Source: an uncultured Paracoccaceae bacterium (lineage in GTDB: Bacteria; Pseudomonadota; Alphaproteobacteria; Rhodobacterales; Rhodobacteraceae). Taken from it: a stretch of DNA of 64,000 bases. The position numbers and the translations under genes are program-made. Positions 55,960 to 64,000 of this stretch are shown piece after piece. The stretch is from contig CANMPD010000003.1 in assembly GCA_947499635.1 (NCBI GenBank), positions 203,202 to 267,201 of the forward strand, read 5' to 3'. Below the pieces are notes generated by a model that saw nothing but the letters and a program-made list of their open reading frames with translations, did not search any database and had not been told where the DNA came from. Position 1 is the first letter of the stretch; every line of letters begins with the position of its first letter.

Positions 55960-57101
55960 GGCAAGGTTTTGCGACGCAGAGTATACCCTTGCTCCTCTAG
56001 CAGTGATAACAATCCGGTCTCGCCGGGTAAGTGGGCCGCGCCGACTGCAATCATCAGGTGGTCGGCCTGTGCGTCTTGAATGACATCCATCCAGGCACGG
56101 TTGCGCCCGGTAATCAGTTGAGTGTTGAGATCTGTAAGATCCTCAGCCGCCGTGCGCGCCTGTGATGCATCCAAACTCGCGAAGAACTGTTGTTCTTGAA
56201 ACGTAACCACACGCTGGACGTTTTGGGCAAAATATCCATCTTTCAATGTGTGTAGGTCATCTAAATTCGAAGACAAAAGATGCAGGTATGTACTGAGATC
56301 CGCGACCTGTTTGTCCAAAGGCTCTGCATCCAGCATGGTGTAGACGCTCATTGGATCTTCAAGAGAGTGTATGGGGATACCCGCGGTTTCGGCACTGTCC
56401 ATGAGGCGCATATCCAGACCGTGCGTGGCCTGAGGTGCATTTCTGAGACAGGGCGGGACTGCGAGTGAAATGGCGAGAAACCAAGGTTTCATTTTTGCCG
56501 CGATAAGCGGAGAAAGCCCAGCTTTTTGTACCGCGTCTTTGACTTGCTTCCATTGCGCAGGCGAGAGGCGATCAATCAAGCTTGGTCCTGACTGGATGAA
56601 AATAAGGCTGGGATCTGTGCTGAGGGAGCGCTGCAAGGTGGAGAGATCTTCTGGATTGGCTTCGACCAACAACAGTTGTGCCGTTTGTAGATCACGGGTG
56701 AGGGTTGGCATCCAGGGCGCGAAGCGCGGGTCATTGAGATGCAAGGTGCCAATCAGGTCAATCACACGATCCTCCCGCGTGGCTTGCCAATACAGGCCTG
56801 TCGCATAAGGGATGTCGACCAATGTCTGGTTCAGGGTTTCTATATCGGCGGGTGTGGCAGATGCGAGCAGGTTGGCGCCTGTACAGGAGTCGAGATTAGA
56901 TTGCGCTGTCGCCGGCAGGGTTTGCAAGACCAGCCCTAATCCCAGCTTTAATCCCAGTCCTAACCCCAATCCTAGACGCCGACCTTTGCCAAAGGTCCAA
57001 ACTTTGGAGCTGCGTGGCAAGCTGCGATGCGCGACGCGCGGGCGCAACAGAGGCAACTTAGACAAAACGGTCTGCGTCAAGGTATGAAGAGGGGGGAACA
57101 T
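55956..57101 (-). CDS. TraB/GumN-family protein, first of a tandem pair, with a Gly-Leu repeat signal region
   Basis: A 381-residue paralogue of the next gene. The motifs are LIGTLHLNDPRFAPW, LLLVEANPED, and the C-terminal VGAAHLPGETGLLSLLEEQGY. The N-terminus is unusual: about 40 basic residues, then (Leu-Gly)n with one Lys (about residues 42-57), then LQTLPATAQ as a likely cleavage site. The Leu-Gly run is encoded by near-perfect hexanucleotide repeats. The start ATG at 57101 has only weak ribosome-site sequence. The gene overlaps its partner by ATGA. Confidence 0.83.
   Translation of the reverse strand: MFPPLHTLTQTVLSKLPLLRPRVAHRSLPRSSKVWTFGKGRRLGLGLGLGLKLGLGLVLQTLPATAQSNLDSCTGANLLASATPADIETLNQTLVDIPYATGLYWQATREDRVIDLIGTLHLNDPRFAPWMPTLTRDLQTAQLLLVEANPEDLSTLQRSLSTDPSLIFIQSGPSLIDRLSPAQWKQVKDAVQKAGLSPLIAAKMKPWFLAISLAVPPCLRNAPQATHGLDMRLMDSAETAGIPIHSLEDPMSVYTMLDAEPLDKQVADLSTYLHLLSSNLDDLHTLKDGYFAQNVQRVVTFQEQQFFASLDASQARTAAEDLTDLNTQLITGRNRAWMDVIQDAQADHLMIAVGAAHLPGETGLLSLLEEQGYTLRRKTLP
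56934..56975 (-). repeat. Seven degenerate hexanucleotide repeats in a signal-peptide coding region
   Basis: Plus-strand units CCCTAA, TCCCAG, CTTTAA, TCCCAG, TCCTAA, CCCCAA, TCCTAG; on the coding strand the pattern is (C/T)T(A/G)GG(A/G), each unit encoding Leu-Gly (once Leu-Lys). Length changes by whole units would keep the frame. Confidence 0.85.
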
Positions 57102-57202
57102 GTATAATTTCCGATGGCTGGGGAACTTAGGCTACCTTGTCATTCCCGGGCGGGACGGGCAAGCATGGGATGCACGAACCTGGTTTGGGGCGCAGGCATT
57201 AT

Positions 57203-57886
57203 ATGAATAAAGAACAAGAGCTATACGCTCCGGTTAAGGCGCTGCTTGAAGCGCAGGGGTATGAGGTCAAAGGCGAGGTCGGCGCCGCTGATGTGGTGGC
57301 CTGCCGGTCGGAGGAAGAGCCGGTTGTGGTCGAATTAAAGCTGCGATTTTCACTGGCGTTGTTTCACCAAGCCGTCGCGCGCTTGGCCGTAACGGATCTG
57401 GTTTATCTGGCGGTGCCCAAACCAACCGGTAAGCAGGCGCGCCGGATGCTGCGGGATAATCTGGTTCTATGCCGGCGTCTGGGGTTAGGTTTGATCACTG
57501 TGCGCGCAGACGGGCGGGCCGAAGTTCAATGCGATCCGGGGCCTTATGCACCGCGTAAGTCTAAGCCCAAGACGCAACGCTTGCTTCGTGAATTTCAACG
57601 CCTGTCAGGGGACCCGAATTTAGGTGGTAGTCCGCGTGGTGGTCTGGTGACAGGCTATCGTGACGACGCGATGAAATGCGCAACATACCTGCAAACTCAT
57701 GGTCCAAGCCGCGGGGCTGTTGTCGCCAAGGCGACGGGAGTGGATAAGGCCACAACATTGATGCGCGACAATCACTATGGTTGGTTTGAAAAGGTCACGA
57801 CCGGCGTCTATCAGATCAGCGAGGCTGGACACGCGGGGTTGCAAACCTGGGGGTGCAGGCCAAGTGCTTTACAAAGCACAGAGTAG
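57203..57886 (+). CDS. DUF2161 PD-(D/E)XK-type protein with C-terminal winged-helix-like domain
   Basis: A 227-residue protein; ATG at 57203 (NKEQELYAPVKALLEAQGY follows). The N-terminal half has a nuclease-fold signature: GEVGAADVVA then VVVELKLRF, the D...E-x-K pattern of PD-(D/E)XK enzymes. The C-terminal half (about residues 145-215) reads as a winged helix (ATYLQTHGPSRGAVVAKATGV, then NHYGWFEKVTTGVYQIS). The family is common in alphaproteobacteria and unassigned. The layout suggests a DNA-acting protein, but no repair or defence partner is adjacent. Divergent from the TraB pair. Confidence 0.78.
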   Translation: MNKEQELYAPVKALLEAQGYEVKGEVGAADVVACRSEEEPVVVELKLRFSLALFHQAVARLAVTDLVYLAVPKPTGKQARRMLRDNLVLCRRLGLGLITVRADGRAEVQCDPGPYAPRKSKPKTQRLLREFQRLSGDPNLGGSPRGGLVTGYRDDAMKCATYLQTHGPSRGAVVAKATGVDKATTLMRDNHYGWFEKVTTGVYQISEAGHAGLQTWGCRPSALQSTE

Positions 57887-57911
57887 CCAAGTTTAAGTCG
57901 GGCGAAACAAA

Positions 57912-58931
57912 CTAGGCAACACGGTTTTCTTGTCCGGCATCTACCAAAATATCTGGACAGACGCGCTCAGCGATATCAAGAACTTTACCCCAGTTGGCAA
58001 CATCTAACAGTTTGACTGTTGTCGAAGGTGTTTGAAAACGCTCCTGTGTTACAGAGCTAAGGTCTGATATATCCGTGAGGTCAAATGCAGTGTCGTCGAT
58101 CGACATATAGTTATGCCCCTGGGTTTCTCCGTAGACAAAAATGATAAGCTTCGCATTGTGACAAGCCTGCAAGAAACGCTCCATGCGCCGTGTGAAGATG
58201 TCATTGATCAACTGCATCTGTGTTAAGTGATCAGGCATATCGCTGTTGGCAAACGCGGGTGCAGACTCGTGCCAATTGTAATGGGCGAGGATATAACCAT
58301 GCTTCGTATTTAAGGTGTAATATGCCCTGGTGTCGTCCAGCCATTGACCGATGTCAGGGTTGGGGGGCGCTTTGGCAACTTGGCTATTTACCTCTTGGTA
58401 CGTTGAGGTTTCGAAGTGGATACCCACGCCGTTTGCGGGACAGGTATGGTTGTCAAACTTGCGACAAACTTCGTGCAGTAACTGGCCAGATGAAGAGGCT
58501 GGAAAACGCATATCGCCAGATTTTAGAATGGACACCAGCGATTGAGGTGGGAAAAAGCCAACATCAAAGGGGAGGGAAGGCTGACGAAAGGACAACGCCG
58601 CCTCAAGCGTGGCTTTTGTAAAGCACCTGAACCCAATTGGAACAATCGCCAGTTCTCCGGTTTTGACCAGTTTTTGGAGATGTATCATCTTTTTGATGGT
58701 ACTTTGATAGCGGATCAATTTCCCTAGAATAAAGGCGTTTTGAGGCCGATGGATATTTGCGGTTAGCATGACCTTACATGCCGCTTCAAAGTCGCGGTTT
58801 GTTTCATGACGCATCGCTTGCGCCAGAAGGTTGCTTATATTGGCTGTCTGCAAATTCGATACGTCCTTACACCGCTTGGGCAGCGCATAACCGGGCTGCG
58901 CATGTCTGTTTGCAATGTACTGCACAGACAT
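57912..58931 (-). CDS. DUF1796-family putative cysteine peptidase
   Basis: A 339-residue cytoplasmic protein without signal peptide. After about 90 residues of helical N-terminal sequence comes the DUF1796 core: AIVPIGFRCFTKATLEAAL with the candidate catalytic Cys, the SLPFDVGFFPPQSLVSIL segment (Pro-Phe-Asp is the family hallmark), a His-containing ILAHYNWHES and a late ERFLQACHNAKLIIFVYGET. Members are predicted papain-like hydrolases and often lie in glycan gene clusters. No cluster is present here. The start could be downstream of 58931 as the first 35 residues look unconserved. Confidence 0.72.
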   Translation of the reverse strand: MSVQYIANRHAQPGYALPKRCKDVSNLQTANISNLLAQAMRHETNRDFEAACKVMLTANIHRPQNAFILGKLIRYQSTIKKMIHLQKLVKTGELAIVPIGFRCFTKATLEAALSFRQPSLPFDVGFFPPQSLVSILKSGDMRFPASSSGQLLHEVCRKFDNHTCPANGVGIHFETSTYQEVNSQVAKAPPNPDIGQWLDDTRAYYTLNTKHGYILAHYNWHESAPAFANSDMPDHLTQMQLINDIFTRRMERFLQACHNAKLIIFVYGETQGHNYMSIDDTAFDLTDISDLSSVTQERFQTPSTTVKLLDVANWGKVLDIAERVCPDILVDAGQENRVA

Positions 58932-59190
58932 TGGATTTTGGTAAACGCGGCACGCTTATAGCCGTTTTCGGCGGCATGTTCGAAACCGATAAAATTACAT
59001 GAAAATTTGAACTATATTCGTGTATTCACGGTTATGGGACGATGGCATTGGGGATTTCGTGCATATGTAACCTTAGACACGCGATGCCATCGGCGCGGTT
59101 GCGCACAGTGTGATGCAATGCTGTGTGATACAAGGCAGTGCGACAAAATACAGCGTGACAAAATACAATGAATTTTGTTGCATGATCATG
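58932..59190. other. Non-coding interval upstream of the groESL promoter
   Basis: About 260 bases between the divergent DUF1796 gene and the groESL promoter. Contains two near-copies of TGACAAAATACA-like sequence (GCGACAAAATACAG at 59140-59153, GTGACAAAATACAA at 59155-59168) in a row, otherwise nothing recognisable. Confidence 0.4.
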
Positions 59191-59219
59191 TTGACAGATT
59201 TGACCCGTATGCCTACCTA
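59191..59219 (+). promoter_or_regulatory. Sigma-70 type promoter of groESL
   Basis: TTGACA (59191-59196), 17-base spacer, TACCTA (59214-59219), nine bases ahead of the CIRCE element. Perfect -35 and fair -10. Confidence 0.7.
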
Positions 59220-59227
59220 TCTCATCG

Positions 59228-59254
59228 TTAGCAGTCAGATGATTTGAGTGCTAA
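59228..59254 (+). promoter_or_regulatory. CIRCE element (HrcA operator) of groESL
   Basis: TTAGCAGTC-N9-GAGTGCTAA; the consensus is TTAGCACTC-N9-GAGTGCTAA, so one base of the left arm is changed and the right arm is perfect. HrcA repressor binds here at normal temperature; hrcA itself is not in the window. Confidence 0.9.
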
Positions 59255-59332
59255 CCTTCCGCCTCCGTCGCTTAAAGCTAGGGCGGAGGAAGAAGATTGG
59301 ATAAATAACTTTGAGCTTAAGGAGCTGCAAAG

Positions 59333-59620
59333 ATGGCATTAAAACCGCTTCATGACCGCGTGTTGGTACGTCGTACCGAGAGCGAAGAAAAAACCTCTGG
59401 TGGTCTGATCATCCCTGATTCCGCAAAAGAAAAGCCCTCCGAGGGTCTCGTCGTCGCATGCGGCGAAGGCGCGCGCAAGGACTCAGGCGAGCTGATCGCG
59501 ATGGCCGTAAAAGCTGGCGACACCATTTTGTTCGGCAAATGGTCCGGAACAGAAGTGACTGTTGACGGCGAAGAGCTGCTGATGATGAAGGAAAGCGACA
59601 TCATGGGTATCATCGAGTAA
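59333..59620 (+). CDS. groES: Co-chaperonin GroES
   Basis: Lid of the GroEL chamber, 95 residues. [31 protein letters not shown] (read in parts) holds the mobile loop; it ends [12 protein letters not shown]. Preceded by AAGGAG and by promoter and CIRCE; 64 bases before groEL. Confidence 0.99.
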   Translation: MALKPLHDRVLVRRTESEEKTSGGLIIPDSAKEKPSEGLVVACGEGARKDSGELIAMAVKAGDTILFGKWSGTEVTVDGEELLMMKESDIMGIIE

Positions 59621-59675
59621 GCCACTGCGCTGCTTGATAAACCCTGATCGTTATTCCCCCGACACTTACTCTTAG

Positions 59676-61328
<1,653 letters not shown>

Positions 61329-61424
61329 TCAGTGATTTCCTTCGGGAAATCTGCTGATGCGCTCAGTGAATTGGCTTGTAATGAGCCGGTTCGTTGCCAG
61401 TCTAAAGCACTACAATCAAAAGAT

Positions 61425-61452
61425 GGGCTGCCTTTGGGTGGCCCTTTCTTTT
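61425..61452 (+). terminator. Intrinsic terminator after groEL
   Basis: GGGCTGCC (61425-61432), loop TTTG, GGTGGCCC (61437-61444) with two G-T wobbles, then TTTCTTTT. About 97 bases after the groEL stop. Confidence 0.75.
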
Positions 61453-61531
61453 GTGAGACAGGCTTTTGTGAGCCAGGCGTTTATGCATATGCGGCTGATA
61501 TGTCCGCGCAGCAGAGAAAGCCTGCCAAACC

Positions 61532-61867
61532 ATGAGCCGCAAAGACCCCAGATGTCGACTGGTCATCCCCCTGACGGAGCAGGAACGTACGATGTTGCGC
61601 GTTTTGGCGCGCGGCGGCAGCTTGGGGGATGCGCTGCGCAGGGTGGTGCAGCATGAGTTGGTTCTCTTGACGGGTGGCTTGGATCCTGTTGCGGTGATCG
61701 GAGGCGGATTGCCAGTGCAATTGCCGCGTAGGACATTGGTTCAAGTGTCCGATCTTGCTGACCAAACAGGGTGCGGCAAGATACTTGTGGTGCGGTCTTT
61801 GTTGCAGCGGGGGCTTGCGCGTTCAAAGGATTGTGAAGAGTTATGGGCGGGGCACGGGTCCACTTGA
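61532..61867 (+). CDS. Small hypothetical protein
   Basis: A 111-residue frame of unknown function, beginning RKDPRCRLVIPLTEQERTMLRVLARGG and mostly amphipathic helices. No membrane segment or known domain. The ribosome site is weak (AGAAAG about 15 bases upstream) and an opposite-strand frame of similar length exists, so it may not be real. The reason to keep it is its core-like codon pattern and its place in an otherwise empty gap. Confidence 0.4.
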   Translation: MSRKDPRCRLVIPLTEQERTMLRVLARGGSLGDALRRVVQHELVLLTGGLDPVAVIGGGLPVQLPRRTLVQVSDLADQTGCGKILVVRSLLQRGLARSKDCEELWAGHGST

Positions 61868-61951
61868 CTTGCAGGTGCCGACAGGGCTCAGTCTGGCGAG
61901 ACATGTCCCGAGAGATGCGCTGAACATCCTCCCCTGAGAAAGCCCAAGCTG

Positions 61952-62797
61952 ATGCGACTGATTCTGATTACAACCATCATCATGGTCGCTTTTGCAGCCA
62001 ATTCCGTTTTGGGGCGTTGGGGCATCGGTGGCGGCTATATGAGAGCGGAACCATTTGGCTTGCTGCGCCTGGCTTCTGGTGCCGTGATGTTATGGATCTT
62101 ATGTGGTTTGCAGGGGGTGCGCCCATCTGAAACACGGCTGAACAGCCTGTTGGGTGGCGCGTCTCTGTTAGTGTATATATTGGGATTTTCCGTTGCTTAT
62201 GCCGCGTTGGACGCTGGGTTGGGCGCTTTGGTGATGTTTGGCACGGTGCAAATTACGATGTTTGCCTGGGGGCTGTATAGCGGCGATAAAACCACGAGCG
62301 TGCAACTGAGCGGCGCTGGGGTCGCTTTGGCTGGGCTGGCTTATGTGGTGTGGCCCAGCAATGAGGTTAGTGCGCCGTTATGGGCGGTGGTCTTGATGAT
62401 GCTAGGTGGCGTTGGTTGGGGCGTTTACAGCTTGGTTGGTCGTCGCAGTGCGGATGCCTTGGGGGCGACCACATTGAGTTTTACCTTGGCAGCTCTTGTG
62501 ATGGTTCCGGTTGTCCTGCTGACATGGGACGCGGGCGCGCCGGTCAGCTGGCAGGGCGTGGTCCTTGCCGTGATCTCCGGCGCGGTGACATCGGCGGTGG
62601 GTTATGCAGCGTGGTATCGCATCATCCCGCAGCTGTCAGGCCCTGTGGCCGCAACGGTACAACTGAGTGTGCCGGTGATTGCGATTCTTGCGGGCAGTGT
62701 CATTTTGGGCGAGGCGATTGGCCTGCGTCTGCTGTTTGGCTCTGTGGTGGTGTTGGGCGGAATTGCGCTGGTTATTCTGGCAAAACCGGCGCGGTGA
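61952..62797 (+). CDS. EamA/DMT-superfamily transporter
   Basis: A 281-residue inner-membrane protein with ten predicted hydrophobic segments in two halves, as in the drug/metabolite exporter family. Repeats of the EamA kind are seen in LLGGASLLVYILGFSVAYAALDAGLGAL and in the second half with AVTSAVGYAAWYRIIPQLSGPVAATVQLSVPVIAILAGSVILGE (read in parts), the latter including the family's typical final-helix region. Substrate unknown. Not part of an operon with the lipase, which begins 37 bases later with its own start. Confidence 0.88.
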   Translation: MRLILITTIIMVAFAANSVLGRWGIGGGYMRAEPFGLLRLASGAVMLWILCGLQGVRPSETRLNSLLGGASLLVYILGFSVAYAALDAGLGALVMFGTVQITMFAWGLYSGDKTTSVQLSGAGVALAGLAYVVWPSNEVSAPLWAVVLMMLGGVGWGVYSLVGRRSADALGATTLSFTLAALVMVPVVLLTWDAGAPVSWQGVVLAVISGAVTSAVGYAAWYRIIPQLSGPVAATVQLSVPVIAILAGSVILGEAIGLRLLFGSVVVLGGIALVILAKPAR

Positions 62798-62834
62798 TCT
62801 TTTAATATACGTTTATGTGCCTAAATCGTCAGAG

Positions 62835-63593
62835 ATGAAGACACGTATTTTATCTGTTTGCTTTGCACTTTGGGCGGGACCGGCTGCAGCTGAAGCTGCA
62901 TCTGGAGAGTGTGTGATCCTGTTGCACGGGTTGGCCCGGACGCCTGCGTCGTTTCTGCTGATGGACCAAGCTTTGCAGGGGCGTGGATATAAAGTGGTGC
63001 GGCCGGGCTATCCCTCGACACAGGCACAAGTGGCGACCTTGGCGCAGGGCGTGTTACCGCCCGCCTTTGCGCAGTGCCAAGGGCAACGTACACATGTGGT
63101 GACCCATTCAATGGGGGCGATTTTACTGCGCAGCTATCTAGCGCAAACGCGGCCTGCGGATTTAGGGCATGTGGTGATGCTGGCTCCGCCCAATCACGGC
63201 AGTGCCTTGGTCGATGTTCTGGGCGATTGGACGGTATTTGATCTGATCCATGGCCCCGCCGGTCAGGAGTTGGGTACGGGAGAACAGGCCACGCCCAATG
63301 CGCTTCCGCCTGTGGATTACCCCGTGGGGGTGATTGCAGGCACGCGGTCGCTCAATCCGTTGTTCTCGCATCTGCTCCCCGGGCGTGATGATGGCAAAGT
63401 GTCTGTGGACAGTACGCGAGTCGAAGGGATGACCGCGCAGATTATTCTACCGGTGACACATACTTATATGATGAATAATCCGACGGTTATTGCACAGGTG
63501 GCACATTATCTGAGTTATGGAGAGTTTGATCCGAACCTCAGCTGGAAAGATGGTGTTTTTGGGGCCGAACGATCACGGCCTGAGGTTGAATAA
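62835..63593 (+). CDS. Secreted alpha/beta-hydrolase, lipase-like
   Basis: A 252-residue exported protein; the ATG at 62835 opens a signal peptide (KTRILSVCFALWAGPAAA) and the mature part is a small alpha/beta hydrolase: oxyanion-like LLHGLARTPASF, the nucleophile elbow VTHSMGAI (the first Gly of GxSxG replaced by Thr), and a probable Asp/His late (GKVSVDSTRV and PVTHTYMMNN). Two Cys (GECV and AQCQ) may pair in the periplasm. Resembles short triacylglycerol lipases of the EstA/LipA-like group; substrate unknown. Confidence 0.85.
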   Translation: MKTRILSVCFALWAGPAAAEAASGECVILLHGLARTPASFLLMDQALQGRGYKVVRPGYPSTQAQVATLAQGVLPPAFAQCQGQRTHVVTHSMGAILLRSYLAQTRPADLGHVVMLAPPNHGSALVDVLGDWTVFDLIHGPAGQELGTGEQATPNALPPVDYPVGVIAGTRSLNPLFSHLLPGRDDGKVSVDSTRVEGMTAQIILPVTHTYMMNNPTVIAQVAHYLSYGEFDPNLSWKDGVFGAERSRPEVE

Positions 63594-63679
63594 CCCAAGG
63601 TTTTGACCGGAATTTTCCCGCCTATCGAGAGAGAACAAAAGTTTTTATCAGAAAAGGCGAGAAAATGTGTTTTCTGTGC

Positions 63680-63708
63680 TTGACGGTGGGAGGGGCTGAG
63701 AATATTAC
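63680..63708 (+). promoter_or_regulatory. Promoter of the first tRNA-Asp gene
   Basis: TTGACG (63680-63685), 17-base spacer, TATTAC (63703-63708), 50 bases before the tRNA start. Strong match to sigma-70 sites. Confidence 0.65.
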
Positions 63709-63758
63709 ACCCCAACGCTCAGATCGGAAGATCACTTTGGATCTGGACGCAGCAGTGG

Positions 63759-63835
63759 GCGGTTGTAGCTCAGCTGGTTAGAGTACCGGCCTGTCACGCC
63801 GGGGGTCGCGGGTTCGAGCCCCGTCAACCGCGCCA
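63759..63835 (+). tRNA. tRNA-Asp (GTC), first copy
   Basis: 77 bases including encoded CCA. Acceptor GCGGTTG (63759-63765) pairs with CAACCGC (63825-63831), discriminator G, CCA at 63833-63835. D arm AGCTCAGCTGGTTAGAGT is standard, anticodon GTC at 63793-63795 in loop CTGTCAC, and the T arm includes GGTTCGAGCCCC. Confidence 0.98.
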
Positions 63836-63924
63836 TCACTGCAAGCAACACCTCTTCCCGTGGTGTTGTTGACACGATAGGGACCGTCCCGGAGGGAACT
63901 GCCAGAGTATCTGGTGTGAAAATC

Positions 63925-64000
63925 GCGGTTGTAGCTCAGCTGGTTAGAGTACCGGCCTGTCACGCCGGGGGTCGCGGGTTCGAGCCCCGTCAACCGCGCC
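63925..64000 (+). tRNA. tRNA-Asp (GTC), second copy, last base beyond the window
   Basis: Identical in every visible base to the copy at 63759; only the final A of CCA is cut off by the window edge. Anticodon GTC at 63959-63961. The 89-base spacer between copies has no gene. Confidence 0.97.

Noticed and set aside
61563..61904. Minus-strand frame opposite the 111-residue hypothetical gene
   Set aside because: Pro/His/Arg-rich composition typical of an antisense shadow; the plus-strand frame is the better, though still weak, candidate.
63778..63993. Minus-strand frame reading across both tRNA-Asp genes (begins MTGLEPATPGVTGRY)
   Set aside because: It is the antisense translation of two tRNA genes, a well-known false protein; the tRNA structures are complete.

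Overview
The window is a chromosomal segment of an alphaproteobacterium, most probably a marine Rhodobacteraceae (Roseobacter-group) species. The evidence is combined rather than single: an F1 operon atpHAGDC separate from the F0 genes, a VPLPA-CTERM sorted protein, DUF2125 and DUF2161 proteins, the TIGR01459 HAD hydrolase, a NasS/NasT-controlled nitrate assimilation cluster, and a groESL operon with a CIRCE site. I cannot name the genus. No phage, plasmid, CRISPR array or complete insertion sequence is visible.

Layout. 1-5.8 kb: the 3' two thirds of lon, a LysE exporter, then a two-component system divergent from a DegP/HtrA protease, with repeated AGGTTAC sites between them. 5.9-19.1 kb: a minus-strand nitrate assimilation locus. 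NasT/NasS come first, then a leader with a perfect intrinsic terminator, then nrtA, nrtB, a double-ATPase nrtCD, a single-domain globin, nirB, nirD, nasA and cobA. Four of the junctions are ATGA overlaps. Together these genes import nitrate, reduce it to ammonium and make sirohaem. 19.3-34.8 kb: mixed core genes: LpxR-like outer-membrane protein, rpsD, a PA14-like secreted protein, hisC-tyrC-extensin, DUF2125, ChaC, an ExbB/MotA-like plus OmpA coiled-coil pair, an M23 peptidase, clpA, gloB and a methyltransferase. 34.8-40.2 kb: the F1 ATP synthase operon with a long leader hairpin.

40.2-45.5 kb is the most accessory-looking part: a small lipoprotein, a DUF1775/DUF2946 pair that may handle copper, an H-type lectin, a VPLPA-CTERM protein with six calcium-loop-like repeats, and a DM13 protein divergent from a TetR regulator. 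45.5-58.9 kb holds prs, an HCCA isomerase-like protein, ycgN, ribF, a HAD phosphatase, a DeaD-like helicase, a sulfotransferase, a Mn-type pyrophosphatase, two tandem TraB/GumN paralogues, a DUF2161 protein and a DUF1796 protein. Three hairpin-bearing intergenic elements with shared sequence blocks lie in this stretch. 59-64 kb: groESL, a DMT transporter, a secreted lipase-like hydrolase and two identical tRNA-Asp genes, the second missing only its last base at the window edge.

The best candidates for something under-described are the globin inside the nitrite-reductase operon, the ZorAB-like ExbB/OmpA pair without defence partners, the calcium-loop propeller protein, the hairpin element family (one copy flanked by direct repeats), and a 560-base gene-less interval at 48.9-49.4 kb with several stem-loops. 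All coordinates and motifs were read by eye; no database search or folding program was run.
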